Origin: Lachnospiraceae bacterium
GTDB taxonomy: Bacteria; Bacillota; Clostridia; Lachnospirales; Lachnospiraceae
NCBI GenBank assembly: GCA_002892395.1
Contig: NBBL01000002.1
Coordinates: forward strand, 62,001-126,000
Reading direction: 5' to 3'
DNA length: 64,000 nt
The stretch's first letter is position 1, and every line of letters starts with the position of its first letter. The translations under genes were made by a program, and so were the position numbers. The notes under the pieces were generated by a model, which was not told the origin of the DNA, ran no database searches, and saw only the letters and a program-made list of their open reading frames with translations. Shown one piece after another: positions 17,354 to 26,017 of this stretch.

Positions 17354-20230
17354 CTACCAGTCTACCTCTGCATCACTATGCTTTGATAAATTCATCCGCT
17401 GCTCCACCGCTTCCAGCAGCGCCTCTGTCTCCGGATTCCGTATTTTTCTGGAGAGGGCGCGCCCCTTTTCATAGTGAATTCTCGCCTCGTCCGGCTCTCC
17501 CTCCTCCAGACGAAGAAGCGCCAGATAGGCCTCTGCCCGTTCCAGTCCCCAGCGATAGGAATTTTTCTCCAGGCACTCCCTTGCCTTGTCCAGATAAATT
17601 CCGCTCTCGGTGTAGCGCCCCTGATGAAATTTCACCTGTCCGATGCTGGCGTAGAGCTGTGCCATTCCATTGGTCACAACCGCTCCCTGACCGATTCTTA
17701 CCCCCTCGTGATAATAGCGCAGCGCCTCCCCGGGATCCTCCTGAAAGCGGTAGATATCTCCCAGATACGCATAGCAGGCCGCCATTCCCGCTTTGTAAAG
17801 GTTCTTTCCGCTTTCTGCAGTCAGCGAAGAAAAAAGCTCCACCGCCCGAAACAGCGTCTCCTGCGCCACCGCATAGTCCCCCCTCCGGATCAAATGCCAT
17901 GCCCGGAGTCTTAAAAAGGTGGCATACTCGTCCGGCTCGCTCCGGTCGATCAGCTCAAAGGCCATGGACACATATTGCTCCACCAGCTTCACATCTCCCG
18001 TCTGAATGCCGTGAAAAATGTGCTGCCGGTAACACGCCAGAATATCCTTGTGAGCATTCAGCTCCCGGGCAAGCTTTAAGCTCTGCTCAATATTTGCAAT
18101 GCCCCGGTCATACTCCCCCTCCGCGATGTCGTGACGCCCCAGTATGTAGTACATCTGCATCTTCATCTCGGCGACTTCCTTCGATTTGTCCTTGAGACGA
18201 ATCACATTCTGGGCAAGCCCCAGCATTTTTTCCGCCTCCGCCATGACGCCGATGCTATCCTCAGGATCCGAGACCTCCCGGTGAAGAATGGGAAAGTTCT
18301 CATTGATGATCGTATAAAATTCCTTCAGGTAGCGAATCTGATATCGGTAAGCCCGCACCTCTTCATTTGCGCGCATGCAGTGATAGGCAAGAATCGGGAG
18401 ACTGGCAAAGCGATCCCCGTTTTCCCGCTCATAATACTGGGAGAGCATACGGTGATAGAGCTGCCGCTTGCCTGCGCTCTGATGCTCATAAACATATTCC
18501 TGAAAAATTCTGTGGGCGAATTTATAGTACACTGCCCAGCCCACCGGAACCTCCTGCACAAGATTCGCGCTCTGAAGCTGATCCAGTGCGCGGATCAGCT
18601 TCAGCCGATCCGGCTTTCGAAGAAGAAATTCCAGCTCCTCAATGCTGATTTTTTCCGGGAAAACCGACATGCAGCCCAGAATCTCCATCTCCTTTTCTCC
18701 GAGCCCCGACAGGCGGGAGCTGATAAAGAGATTGATTTTCGGCGTCTTTTCCAGCGTAAAGCCCTTCTCCCGAATCAATGCAATGATTTCCTTCAAAAAA
18801 AATGCATTTCCCTCTGTCATCTGATAGATCTGGGCCAGCTGATCCTCGTGATTGCAAAGCTCCGGCAACGCCTGCAGCACAAACCGCCGGGTCTCGGACT
18901 CCCGGAAGGGATGAAGTGAAATCAGGTGAATGCGATCCTCCCGAACCAGCATTTCCAGCTGGTGCAGGACACCGGATCCAAAGCTCGTCTGATAGCTGCA
19001 CAGCACCTTGCAGCGATCCGGCGACAGCGCGTTTAACAGACGATTCAAAAGGCGAAAGCTGATGGGATCCATCCACTGAATCTCATCAAAGCTTAAAAAA
19101 ATGCGAAAATCGCCGCTGATCTTTCGGAACAGGTTCAGCATGTTCTGCTCAATGGACTGGTAGCGGAGATACCCGCTCTCCCCGCCGGGCTCCCGCCCTT
19201 CGTCCCAGCGGAGCAGGGCGCCGATTTCCCCGGAAAAATCTCCGGTCAGCGTTCCTTCTTCCACTCTCTGTTGAATATCTCTCACGATGTCGTTCCAGGG
19301 AGAAAGGAAAAAATCGGCGCCCTGCCGGTAGCACACCGCACCCAGCGTCAGCATTTTCATCCCCTTTGCCAGACGCCGGCAGCAGGCAAGAAAGGCGGTT
19401 TTTCCCACTCCCTCCTCCGCCTCTGCCAGCGCCAGGTTCATCTTGTCTCCGTCCTCCCGGTTCAGCATCTCGCTGATGGTGAACAGCTCCTGCTCCCTTC
19501 CGATAAAGGGCGTATCCGCAATCACAGTTCCCGCTGCAGGCACATGCTCCTTCATGCCGAAAATCCGATGAAACAGCTCCTTGGTCTTTTCTGCCGGTTC
19601 CTCTCCCGTATCCTCCTTCAGGCGCTTTTCCAGGTCATAATACAGCCGGATTGCCATGTGGTAGCTCCCGTTCCCCGCATAAAGATTCATGAGCTCATAG
19701 TAGATAGCCTCATTGTAGGGATCGTCTTCAATCAGCAGATTTCCGCAGTGCTGCATCTCTTCCGTGTCATGACTGCGGGCGGCCTCCTCCAGCATCTTTC
19801 TCGCCCTCGCCGTCATCTCATGGCGGATGGAATTTCGCACCTCCTCCGCCCACTGTTCAAACTCGTAGCAGTTTTTGATGTAAAAGTGATCCAGAAAGAT
19901 CTTTTCTCCGCTGTGCCGCCTTTCGTCCCGATCCAGGTCGATGGCAAGCCCTCCCTCCGGGTTCAACGCGATTCCCGTGTGCCCCGAGGTGAGAAGCACC
20001 TCCTTTCCCAAGAGCTGACGCACCTGATAGACCGCGTCCCGCAGCTTCTTCTTCCCGGCGCTTTCGTCCTCATCCGCCCACAAAAGGCTGATGACCTCTT
20101 CTCTTGTCACTGATTTCTTTACACAGAGATAATAAAAAAAGCCCTCTGCCTTTTTATAAGGAAATGAGAGCAGGGTTCCGTTCACCCGAAGTTCCGGATT
20201 GCCCAATAAACGCACCTTTATATTCTCCAT
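17354..20230 (-). CDS. SARP-like transcriptional activator (wHTH-BTAD-AAA ATPase-TPR), candidate hut regulator
   Basis: The 958-aa protein has an OmpR-like winged helix at about residues 1-95, a bacterial transcriptional activation domain at about 100-240 (DHFYIKNCYEFEQWAEEV onward, helical), an AAA/STAND-type ATPase from about 255 with a Walker A variant (EEGVGKT; the usual first Gly is Ala) and Walker B LSFDEIQWMD, then TPR-like helices from about 560 to the end. SARPs recruit RNA polymerase through direct repeats near the -10. The gene sits between hutH and hutU, both of which carry such repeats, so it is probably their activator. Start ATG has AAAGGAG. The sensed signal is unknown; the TPR region is the likely sensor. 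Confidence 0.85.
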   Translation of the reverse strand: MENIKVRLLGNPELRVNGTLLSFPYKKAEGFFYYLCVKKSVTREEVISLLWADEDESAGKKKLRDAVYQVRQLLGKEVLLTSGHTGIALNPEGGLAIDLDRDERRHSGEKIFLDHFYIKNCYEFEQWAEEVRNSIRHEMTARARKMLEEAARSHDTEEMQHCGNLLIEDDPYNEAIYYELMNLYAGNGSYHMAIRLYYDLEKRLKEDTGEEPAEKTKELFHRIFGMKEHVPAAGTVIADTPFIGREQELFTISEMLNREDGDKMNLALAEAEEGVGKTAFLACCRRLAKGMKMLTLGAVCYRQGADFFLSPWNDIVRDIQQRVEEGTLTGDFSGEIGALLRWDEGREPGGESGYLRYQSIEQNMLNLFRKISGDFRIFLSFDEIQWMDPISFRLLNRLLNALSPDRCKVLCSYQTSFGSGVLHQLEMLVREDRIHLISLHPFRESETRRFVLQALPELCNHEDQLAQIYQMTEGNAFFLKEIIALIREKGFTLEKTPKINLFISSRLSGLGEKEMEILGCMSVFPEKISIEELEFLLRKPDRLKLIRALDQLQSANLVQEVPVGWAVYYKFAHRIFQEYVYEHQSAGKRQLYHRMLSQYYERENGDRFASLPILAYHCMRANEEVRAYRYQIRYLKEFYTIINENFPILHREVSDPEDSIGVMAEAEKMLGLAQNVIRLKDKSKEVAEMKMQMYYILGRHDIAEGEYDRGIANIEQSLKLARELNAHKDILACYRQHIFHGIQTGDVKLVEQYVSMAFELIDRSEPDEYATFLRLRAWHLIRRGDYAVAQETLFRAVELFSSLTAESGKNLYKAGMAACYAYLGDIYRFQEDPGEALRYYHEGVRIGQGAVVTNGMAQLYASIGQVKFHQGRYTESGIYLDKARECLEKNSYRWGLERAEAYLALLRLEEGEPDEARIHYEKGRALSRKIRNPETEALLEAVEQRMNLSKHSDAEVDW

Positions 20231-20315
20231 TTTTTTCTCCTTTTTTGTATTATATTCCCGTCCAAATCATTCCGTCCAGTGAATTGTCAAAAATACTTTT
20301 CTCTTTTCCGTAAAA

Positions 20316-20348
20316 TTGGACGTTTTTTAGACTTACCCGCCTTATACT
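20316..20348 (+). promoter_or_regulatory. hutU promoter with SARP-style direct-repeat operator
   Basis: Heptamer TTGGACG (20316-20322), spacer TTTT, heptamer TTAGACT (20327-20333), 9 bp, then TATACT (20343-20348) as -10. The 11-bp periodicity and the 9-bp distance are identical to the hutH promoter, and the shared core is GACGTTTTTTAGAC. Confidence 0.78.
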
Positions 20349-20401
20349 AAGAAGGTCAGTAGTTAATCTCACCATAGTTTCGACAGAAAGGACAGCGTAT
20401 T

Positions 20402-22429
20402 ATGATGACAAATAAGGAAATCGGCGCCTGCATGACGGTCAAGCTGGATCCGGTTCTCCCGGAGTATCCGAAGTTTGATCCATCCATCCGGCGCGCTCCC
20501 ATGCGGGATCTGGAACTCACCGAGCATGAGATGAAGCTGGCGCTGAAAAACGCGCTTCGCTATGTCCCGGAGGAGCTGCATGAGCAGCTGGCTCCTGAAT
20601 TTATGGAGGAGCTTCTCACAAGAGGCCGCATCTACGGTTACCGCTTCATGCCGAAGGAGGAAATTCACGGAAGACCCATCGACACCTACAAGGGCAATTG
20701 CATTCAGGGCAAGGCGCTGCAGGTCATGATCGACAATAATCTGAGCCACGAGATCGCGCTGTATCCCTATGAGCTCGTCACCTACGGCGAGACCGGCTCC
20801 GTCTGTCAGAACTGGATGCAATATCAGCTTCTCAAAAAGTATCTGGAAATCCTGACCGATGAGCAGACCCTTGTGGTCATGTCAGGACATCCGCTGGGGC
20901 TCTTCCACTCCCACAAGCAGGCGCCCCGCGCCATCATCACCAACGGGCTGCTGGTGGGTGAGGCGGACAATCTTCGCGACTGGACCCGCATCACGGCAAT
21001 GGGCTGCTCCAGCTATGGTCAGATGACCGCAGGCGGGTGGATGTACATCGGACCGCAGGGGATCGTGCACGGCACCTTCAACACCATCCTAAACGCCGGG
21101 CGAAAGTACCTAGGCGTGCCGGAGCACGGCGACCTCTCCGGTCACCTCTTTGTGACCAGCGGTCTCGGCGGAATGAGCGGTGCACAGCCGAAGGCAATCG
21201 AAATTGCCCGGGGCGTGGGCATTGTTGCGGAGGTTGATATGTCCCGCATCGAGACCAGACACAGCCAGGGCTGGGTCAGCAGAATTGCCGAGTCCCCCGA
21301 AGAGGCCTTCCGGATCGCGCACGAATATATGGAGAAGAAGGAGCCCATGTCCATCGCCTTCCACGGCAATATCGTGGATCTTCTGCAATATGCGGTGGAT
21401 CACAACGAGCACATTGAGCTTCTCTCCGATCAAACCTCCTGCCACGTTCCCTACGACGGCGGATACTGCCCCCAGGGTCTCAGCTTTGAGGAAAGAACCG
21501 AAATGCTGGCCAATGACCGGGAGCACTTCATCAAGCTGGTCAATCAGTCCCTGACCAGGCACTTCCACCTGATTCAGGAGCTGGTAAAACGAGGTTCCTA
21601 CTTCTTCGACTACGGCAACTCCTTTATGAAGGCCATCTTTGACGCCGGAAATTCGGATATTGCAAAGAACGGAAAAGACACCACCGAGGGCTTCATCTTC
21701 CCGTCCTACGTGGAGGACATTATGGGACCCATGCTCTTTGACTACGGCTACGGTCCGTTCCGCTGGTGCTGCCTCTCCGGCAAGCATGAGGATCTGTTGA
21801 AGACCGACCACGCGGCCATGGAGGTCATTGATCCCAACCGCCGCTTCCAGGATCGGGACAACTGGGTCTGGATCCGCGACGCCGACAAGAACAAGCTGGT
21901 GGTGGGAACCCAGTGCCGCATTCTCTATCAGGATGCACTGGGCCGCAGAGACATCGCCCTCAAGTTCAATGAAATGGTAAGAAACGGGGAGATCGGACCG
22001 GTTATGCTGGGACGTGACCACCACGACACCGGCGGCACCGATTCGCCGTACCGTGAGACCTCCAACATTTACGACGGCTCTCAGTTTACGGCAGATATGG
22101 CGACCCAGTGCTACGCCGGAAATGCAGCGAGAGGCATGAGCCTGATTGCACTCCACAACGGCGGCGGCGTGGGCATCGGAAAGTCCATCAACGGCGGCTT
22201 CGGTCTTGTGCTGGACGGAAGCGAGCTGACGGATCAGATTATCCGCGAGTCCATTCCGTGGGATACCATGGTGGGCGTCTCCCGCAGAAACTGGGCGAGA
22301 AACGAGCACTCCATCGAAACGGTTGCGGCTTACAACAAGCAGTTTGCCTCTTCCGATCACATCACCATGCCCTATGTGGCAAGCGATGAGCTGGTGGAAA
22401 AGACCTACCGGGCTGCCACCGCGAAATAA
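20402..22429 (+). CDS. hutU: Urocanate hydratase (long form)
   Basis: The 675-aa enzyme contains the urocanase NAD+-binding region GLGGMSGAQPKA and the conserved ARDHHDTGG-like segment (here GRDHHDTGGTDSPYRET). It converts urocanate to 4-imidazolone-5-propionate using tightly bound NAD+ as electrophile. It is about 120 residues longer than the common proteobacterial form and belongs to the long class seen in Firmicutes and eukaryotes. It is divergent from the SARP-like gene across a 171-bp intergenic region with the operator. The next pathway gene, hutI, is 2 kb downstream beyond an inserted island. Confidence 0.96.
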   Translation: MMTNKEIGACMTVKLDPVLPEYPKFDPSIRRAPMRDLELTEHEMKLALKNALRYVPEELHEQLAPEFMEELLTRGRIYGYRFMPKEEIHGRPIDTYKGNCIQGKALQVMIDNNLSHEIALYPYELVTYGETGSVCQNWMQYQLLKKYLEILTDEQTLVVMSGHPLGLFHSHKQAPRAIITNGLLVGEADNLRDWTRITAMGCSSYGQMTAGGWMYIGPQGIVHGTFNTILNAGRKYLGVPEHGDLSGHLFVTSGLGGMSGAQPKAIEIARGVGIVAEVDMSRIETRHSQGWVSRIAESPEEAFRIAHEYMEKKEPMSIAFHGNIVDLLQYAVDHNEHIELLSDQTSCHVPYDGGYCPQGLSFEERTEMLANDREHFIKLVNQSLTRHFHLIQELVKRGSYFFDYGNSFMKAIFDAGNSDIAKNGKDTTEGFIFPSYVEDIMGPMLFDYGYGPFRWCCLSGKHEDLLKTDHAAMEVIDPNRRFQDRDNWVWIRDADKNKLVVGTQCRILYQDALGRRDIALKFNEMVRNGEIGPVMLGRDHHDTGGTDSPYRETSNIYDGSQFTADMATQCYAGNAARGMSLIALHNGGGVGIGKSINGGFGLVLDGSELTDQIIRESIPWDTMVGVSRRNWARNEHSIETVAAYNKQFASSDHITMPYVASDELVEKTYRAATAK

Positions 22430-22478
22430 CACAGTAGTCTTGTGCCATCACTGCGGCAGCTGACTTGAAAAAGTAAAT

Positions 22479-22906
22479 TCAGGTGCAAATCAGCTCAGGA
22501 GAACGGATGACCTTGTTGGGATCGATTCTCTTGAGCTGAAATGCGTTCAGGGGCTCTTTTTCGTAACTCCCCAACGCAAAGTCATACGGCGTCTTTGCGC
22601 CGATCAATTCCCTTGGCGTGGAATTGATGCGATTCATGATCAGATTCACATCCCACTGCATCAGAAACTCGAAACTTGTTCCTTTCGGCAAGATCCTCCG
22701 CATCATCGTGTGTGCCTCTTCGCTGCCGCCCTTCTGACCACTGCGCATCGGATCGCATTAACGGATACTCGTGCGCTGTATGCGTCCATACCTGCTTCCA
22801 AAGCCACGGAGTCTCCGAATTCGCTTCCGCAATCCGTAAAGCAAGCATTCAAACACAGAAAAGAAAGAGCGGATCCCTGCCTGCTTCTCGAGCCTGTCGA
22901 AAACAA
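22479..22906 (-). pseudogene. IS30-family transposase C-terminal remnant, frameshifted
   Basis: Two minus-strand frames join into one degraded IS30-type transposase C-terminus. The upstream frame (22906 to about 22760) reads FTDCGSEFGDSVALE, matching the TDNGSEF catalytic-Asp block. The downstream frame (from about 22757) reads CDPMRSGQKGGSEEAH, then MNRINSTPRELIGAKTPYDFA, matching the family's NxTPR-K-L-GxKTPxE ending. A frameshift separates them and no N-terminus precedes them here. The remnant is inactive and marks the left side of the inserted island between hutU and hutI. Confidence 0.8.
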
Positions 22907-22917
22907 GAATACTATTT

Positions 22918-22971
22918 AAGTAATGTCGATCTAACTAACAGATTAAGTAATGCCGATCTAACTAACAGAAA
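22918..22971. repeat. 27-bp direct repeat (2 copies) just upstream of the toxin gene
   Basis: AAGTAATGTCGATCTAACTA begins the first unit (22918-22944) and the second unit (22945-22971) differs only at one internal base and at the end. It ends 8 bp before the toxin start and overlaps its AAAGGAG ribosome-binding site, so it could be an operator or a translational control element. Confidence 0.85.
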
Positions 22972-22979
22972 GGAGACGT

Positions 22980-23819
22980 ATGAAGCATTTATTTAATCAA
23001 TTTCTATCGGTTTTCCTCGTACTCACAATGGTAGTATCTGGAAGTCTTACATCATTAGCAAGTGATTGTACTACAAGTAACTATTCCTATGACTTTTCAA
23101 CAGAAACAGAGGTACCCTTTGAAGAGGAAATTTCAATTGCTCAAAATGCCTATGCAGAACTCTCACCAGAGGCAAAAGTTCTTTTTGAAAATTCTCTTTT
23201 GGAAGATCCTGAATTGCTTGCCTTTCATCGAACTTATGTAGATAGTTATTTTACGGTCGATACCTCAATGCATCGCGCTCCATCTGCTTATGCAGTCTCT
23301 GCATCAAATCCATTATCTGTATTGTCCAGCCAATTAAACTCTTTAGGTTTACCTACAGCCGTTGTATATTCATTAAAAGCTCTCGGAGCCAGTATGGCAG
23401 CTGCTCTTGCTGATGGCCCTTTGCCCGCAGGAGATATAGTATTGGCAGCCACAACCGTAGGTGTAATAGCTGCGATGGCAGCTAATTGGAAAAGTGTGTC
23501 TCCAAAATTTAATGGAATCGTACGTGCATTCAATAAATCATTTGCAGGAGCCTCATCTAGTATAGCCTCTGCCTTTTCAAACATTAAGACTTCTGCTAAA
23601 AAGAAGGCTTCAGAAACTGCAAAGGCACCGACAGGAAACAAAGTCCGAGATGTTCACAAACGTCTAAAAAAAGAAGGGTTTAAGAAGCAAGGACAATCTG
23701 GAAGTCACGAAAAATGGAAAAAGGAGAATCGAACTGTAACAGTACCCAATCATGGAGAAAACTACGAAATACCAATTGGAACCCTAAGAAACATTTGGAA
23801 ACAAGCAGGCTGGATTTGA
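22980..23819 (+). CDS. Secreted protein with C-terminal HicA-type RNase toxin domain
   Basis: The 279-aa product starts with a clear Sec signal peptide (residues 1-28, hydrophobic core LSVFLVLTMVVSG, cleavage probably after LTSLAS). An acidic, helical region follows, then a hydrophobic stretch at about 126-168. From residue 220 to the end is a HicA-like double-stranded-RNA-binding fold: RDVHKRLKKEGFKKQGQSGSH with His243 in the GSH motif, VTVPNHG, and GTLRNIWKQAGW. HicA toxins are normally about 60-80-residue cytosolic mRNA interferases. Here the toxin domain is the C-terminus of an exported protein, the arrangement used by polymorphic toxins. The next gene, 9 bp on, is a HicB-like partner. 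The DNA is AT-rich compared with the hut genes on both sides. Confidence 0.78.
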   Translation: MKHLFNQFLSVFLVLTMVVSGSLTSLASDCTTSNYSYDFSTETEVPFEEEISIAQNAYAELSPEAKVLFENSLLEDPELLAFHRTYVDSYFTVDTSMHRAPSAYAVSASNPLSVLSSQLNSLGLPTAVVYSLKALGASMAAALADGPLPAGDIVLAATTVGVIAAMAANWKSVSPKFNGIVRAFNKSFAGASSSIASAFSNIKTSAKKKASETAKAPTGNKVRDVHKRLKKEGFKKQGQSGSHEKWKKENRTVTVPNHGENYEIPIGTLRNIWKQAGWI

Positions 23820-23828
23820 GGACACATA

Positions 23829-24125
23829 ATGAAAGTAGCATACTATGCCGTTTTTAATTACGATGAATATGATCCTTCAGAAAAAAAGTATGGAATATCA
23901 ATATTATTTCCTGATATTCCAGCTGCCAATACTTGTGCCAGGAGTGAAAAAGAAGGTTTAGCCATGGCTCTTGATGTATTACAACTTACCCTCATTGATG
24001 AAGATCCTACATCTTACCCTCAAGCATCTCCTTTAGAAAAAATTTCTTTAAAGGAACATGAAAAAGCAATATTAATACAATATGATACAAAACAAATAGA
24101 TTCCTCAAAATTTAAATTTTTTTAG
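23829..24125 (+). CDS. hicB: HicB-like antitoxin/immunity protein
   Basis: The 98-aa protein has the HicB partial-RNase-H-like fold pattern: YYAVFNYDEYD, then SILFPDIPAANTCARSEKEGLAMALDVLQLTL (equivalent to the FPD-x-P-G/A-x-x-T-x-G-x-x-xxEA core), ending in a short strand. There is no C-terminal helix-turn-helix, so it is unlikely to repress by itself. It follows the HicA-domain gene by 9 bp. Expected role: bind the HicA domain and block RNase activity in the producing cell, that is, antitoxin or immunity protein. No signal peptide is present, which fits cytosolic protection. Confidence 0.8.
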   Translation: MKVAYYAVFNYDEYDPSEKKYGISILFPDIPAANTCARSEKEGLAMALDVLQLTLIDEDPTSYPQASPLEKISLKEHEKAILIQYDTKQIDSSKFKFF

Positions 24126-24295
24126 AATCTGTCCTCGAGGGTGAGAAGTTTCCAGTTTCCGAGAATGTAGCTGCTCGTGTGGATCTCCCTTCTACTACTG
24201 TCAAAAGAAACATCAACGGTGGTATGAACGTATGCAAGTGTAAAGATCGACTGTGCAGACTTAATTTCTACCGGAAACTGGAATGGCGGAATTGA
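24125..24295 (+). pseudogene. Possible transposase N-terminal remnant
   Basis: An open frame without its own start reads VSENVAARVDLPSTTVKRNI (helix-turn-helix-like) followed by NVCKCKDRLCR, resembling the N-terminal HTH and Cys-rich block of IS30-type transposases. It lies on the opposite strand to the C-terminal remnant at 22479. Together they would bracket the toxin island. The match is short and only suggestive. Confidence 0.35.
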
Positions 24296-24317
24296 TTTTT
24301 ACAATTTAGGATCACTG

Positions 24318-24352
24318 CGGCATAGGGATCCCTCGATGGAATTCCTATGCCG
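24318..24352. promoter_or_regulatory. Inverted repeat in the hutI leader
   Basis: Perfect 9-bp arms CGGCATAGG (24318-24326) and CCTATGCCG (24344-24352) separated by 17 bp, 63 bp before the hutI start. There is no strong T-run after it, so it may be an operator, an RNA hairpin or a weak terminator of the island transcript. Confidence 0.55.
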
Positions 24353-24414
24353 TTTCTGCTAAAATAAGGGGAAAATCACCCCAAGCAACTGCAAACTTCC
24401 GGAAAGGAGACTCT

Positions 24415-25671
24415 ATGAGCAAAACATATATACGGCACGCGTCAGAGCTTGTCACCTGCCGCGGGAAAAAGGCCAAACACGGAAAGGAAATGTCCGAAAT
24501 CGGCATCATAAAAGACGGGGCAGTCCTGATTGAAAAGGACAAGATTCTGCAGGTGGGGCGCACCGCCGAACTGGATCAGGCGGTGAACCTGCAGGACTGG
24601 GAAGTAATTGAAGCGGAGGGAAAAACCGTTCTTCCCGGTTTTGTGGATTCACACACCCACTTTATTTTCGGCGGCTATCGAGCCGATGAATTTACCTGGC
24701 GCTTACAGGGTGACAGCTACATGTCCATCATGGAGCGGGGCGGCGGCATCAATGCAACCGTGACGCCCACTCGCAATGCCTCTCTTGAGGAACTGGTGGC
24801 GTCGGGGCGGGAGCGCCTGAACCGCATGCTGGAATTCGGCGTCACCACGGTGGAAGGAAAGAGCGGCTACGGCATGGATCACGACACGGAAATCCGTATG
24901 CTGGAGGCCATGAAGCAGCTGGATGAAACCCATCCGGTGGATGTGGTCCGAACCTATCTGGGGCCCCACAGCGTGCTCCCGGAATGGAAGGGGAAGGAGC
25001 GCGCCTTCCTGGACTACCAGTTAAATGAGGTGATGCCGGAGATCCGGGCCCGGGGTCTGGCAGAATTTGCGGATATCTTCACGGAAAAAGGCGTGTTCGA
25101 TGTCAATGATTCTGCCTACTACCTGGAACGAGCCAAAAATATGGGCTTTAAGCTGAAGGTGCATGCCGATGAAATCACACCGAATTTCGGCGGTGCCGAG
25201 ATGGCTGCCCGCGCCGGTGCATTTTCTGCGGACCACCTTCTGAAGGCTTCTGACGAGGGAATCCGGCTGATGGCGGAGGGAAACACCATCAGCACCGTCC
25301 TCCCGCTGACTGCCTTCTGTCTTAAGGAACCCTATGCCCCGGCGCGGAAGATGATCGACAGCGGCTGTGCGGTTGCCCTGGCATCCGACTTAAACCCGGG
25401 CAGCTGCTTCAGCAACAACATTCCCCTGATTGTCGCACTGGGCTGCATCTATATGGATATGAGCATCGAGGAGGTCATCACTGCGCTCACAATCAACGGT
25501 GCGGCGGCGGTGGATCGCGCGGATCGAATCGGCAGTCTGGATCCGGGCAAGCAGGCGGATCTTGTGCTGCTGAAATTCCCCTCGATCCGCTACATGCCGT
25601 ACCACACCACCATCAATCTGGTGGACACCGTCATCAAAAAAGGAAAAATTGCTTATAAAAAGGTGTGGTGA
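24415..25671 (+). CDS. hutI: Imidazolonepropionase
   Basis: The 418-aa amidohydrolase-superfamily enzyme shows PGFVDSHTHFIFGG with the metal-binding HTH, VEGKSGYG, HADE and the late ASDLNPGS segment with a metal Asp. It opens 4-imidazolone-5-propionate to N-formimino-L-glutamate, the third hut step. AAAGGAG precedes the ATG. The preceding 2 kb is the inserted island, so hutI is physically cut off from hutU and no paired heptamer operator is seen before it. The enzyme for formiminoglutamate removal is not in the window. Confidence 0.95.
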   Translation: MSKTYIRHASELVTCRGKKAKHGKEMSEIGIIKDGAVLIEKDKILQVGRTAELDQAVNLQDWEVIEAEGKTVLPGFVDSHTHFIFGGYRADEFTWRLQGDSYMSIMERGGGINATVTPTRNASLEELVASGRERLNRMLEFGVTTVEGKSGYGMDHDTEIRMLEAMKQLDETHPVDVVRTYLGPHSVLPEWKGKERAFLDYQLNEVMPEIRARGLAEFADIFTEKGVFDVNDSAYYLERAKNMGFKLKVHADEITPNFGGAEMAARAGAFSADHLLKASDEGIRLMAEGNTISTVLPLTAFCLKEPYAPARKMIDSGCAVALASDLNPGSCFSNNIPLIVALGCIYMDMSIEEVITALTINGAAAVDRADRIGSLDPGKQADLVLLKFPSIRYMPYHTTINLVDTVIKKGKIAYKKVW

Positions 25672-25860
25672 TGCCGGAATCCGGCGCCCGGCATGAACCG
25701 GGCAGCCATGTCCCAAAGACTTCCCCGGAAGAGCTGTAAGACAGCAGAGAGCCTGCCAATCCCCCGGGGCGGCAGGTGCAGAAACAGCAGGATCAAACAA
25801 CAGAAACAGACGGCAGAAAAGGGAATGAACAGCAGAGACAGACAACAGCAAAGAAAAACA

Positions 25861-25988
25861 GGAAACATCAAAGGGGAACAGGCGCAGAAACAGGAAACAT
25901 CAAAGGGGAACAGGTGCAGAAACAGGAAACATCAAAGGGGAACAGGTGCAGAAACAGGAAACATCAAAGGGGAGCGTACAGCACACCG
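25861..25988. repeat. 32-bp tandem repeat (4 copies) downstream of hutI
   Basis: Near-identical units starting GGAAACATCAAAGGGGAACA begin at 25861, 25893, 25925 and 25957. A 32-bp period cannot encode a peptide repeat. The 346-bp gap between hutI and the nuclease gene otherwise shows no gene. Confidence 0.96.
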
Positions 25989-26017
25989 TGCTGCACGCCC
26001 CCCCTTTTGCTCTCCTG

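Noticed and set aside
17354-20230. LuxR-type (MalT/LAL) regulator
   Set aside because: The DNA-binding winged helix is at the N-terminus followed by BTAD, and no C-terminal LuxR HTH is seen.
21110-22432. 440-codon minus-strand open frame opposite hutU
   Set aside because: hutU is clearly coding on the plus strand; the antisense product is rich in residues produced by complementary codons and shows no domain.
25861-25988. CRISPR array
   Set aside because: The 32-bp units follow each other with no spacer, and there are no cas genes. The same holds for the other repeat arrays.
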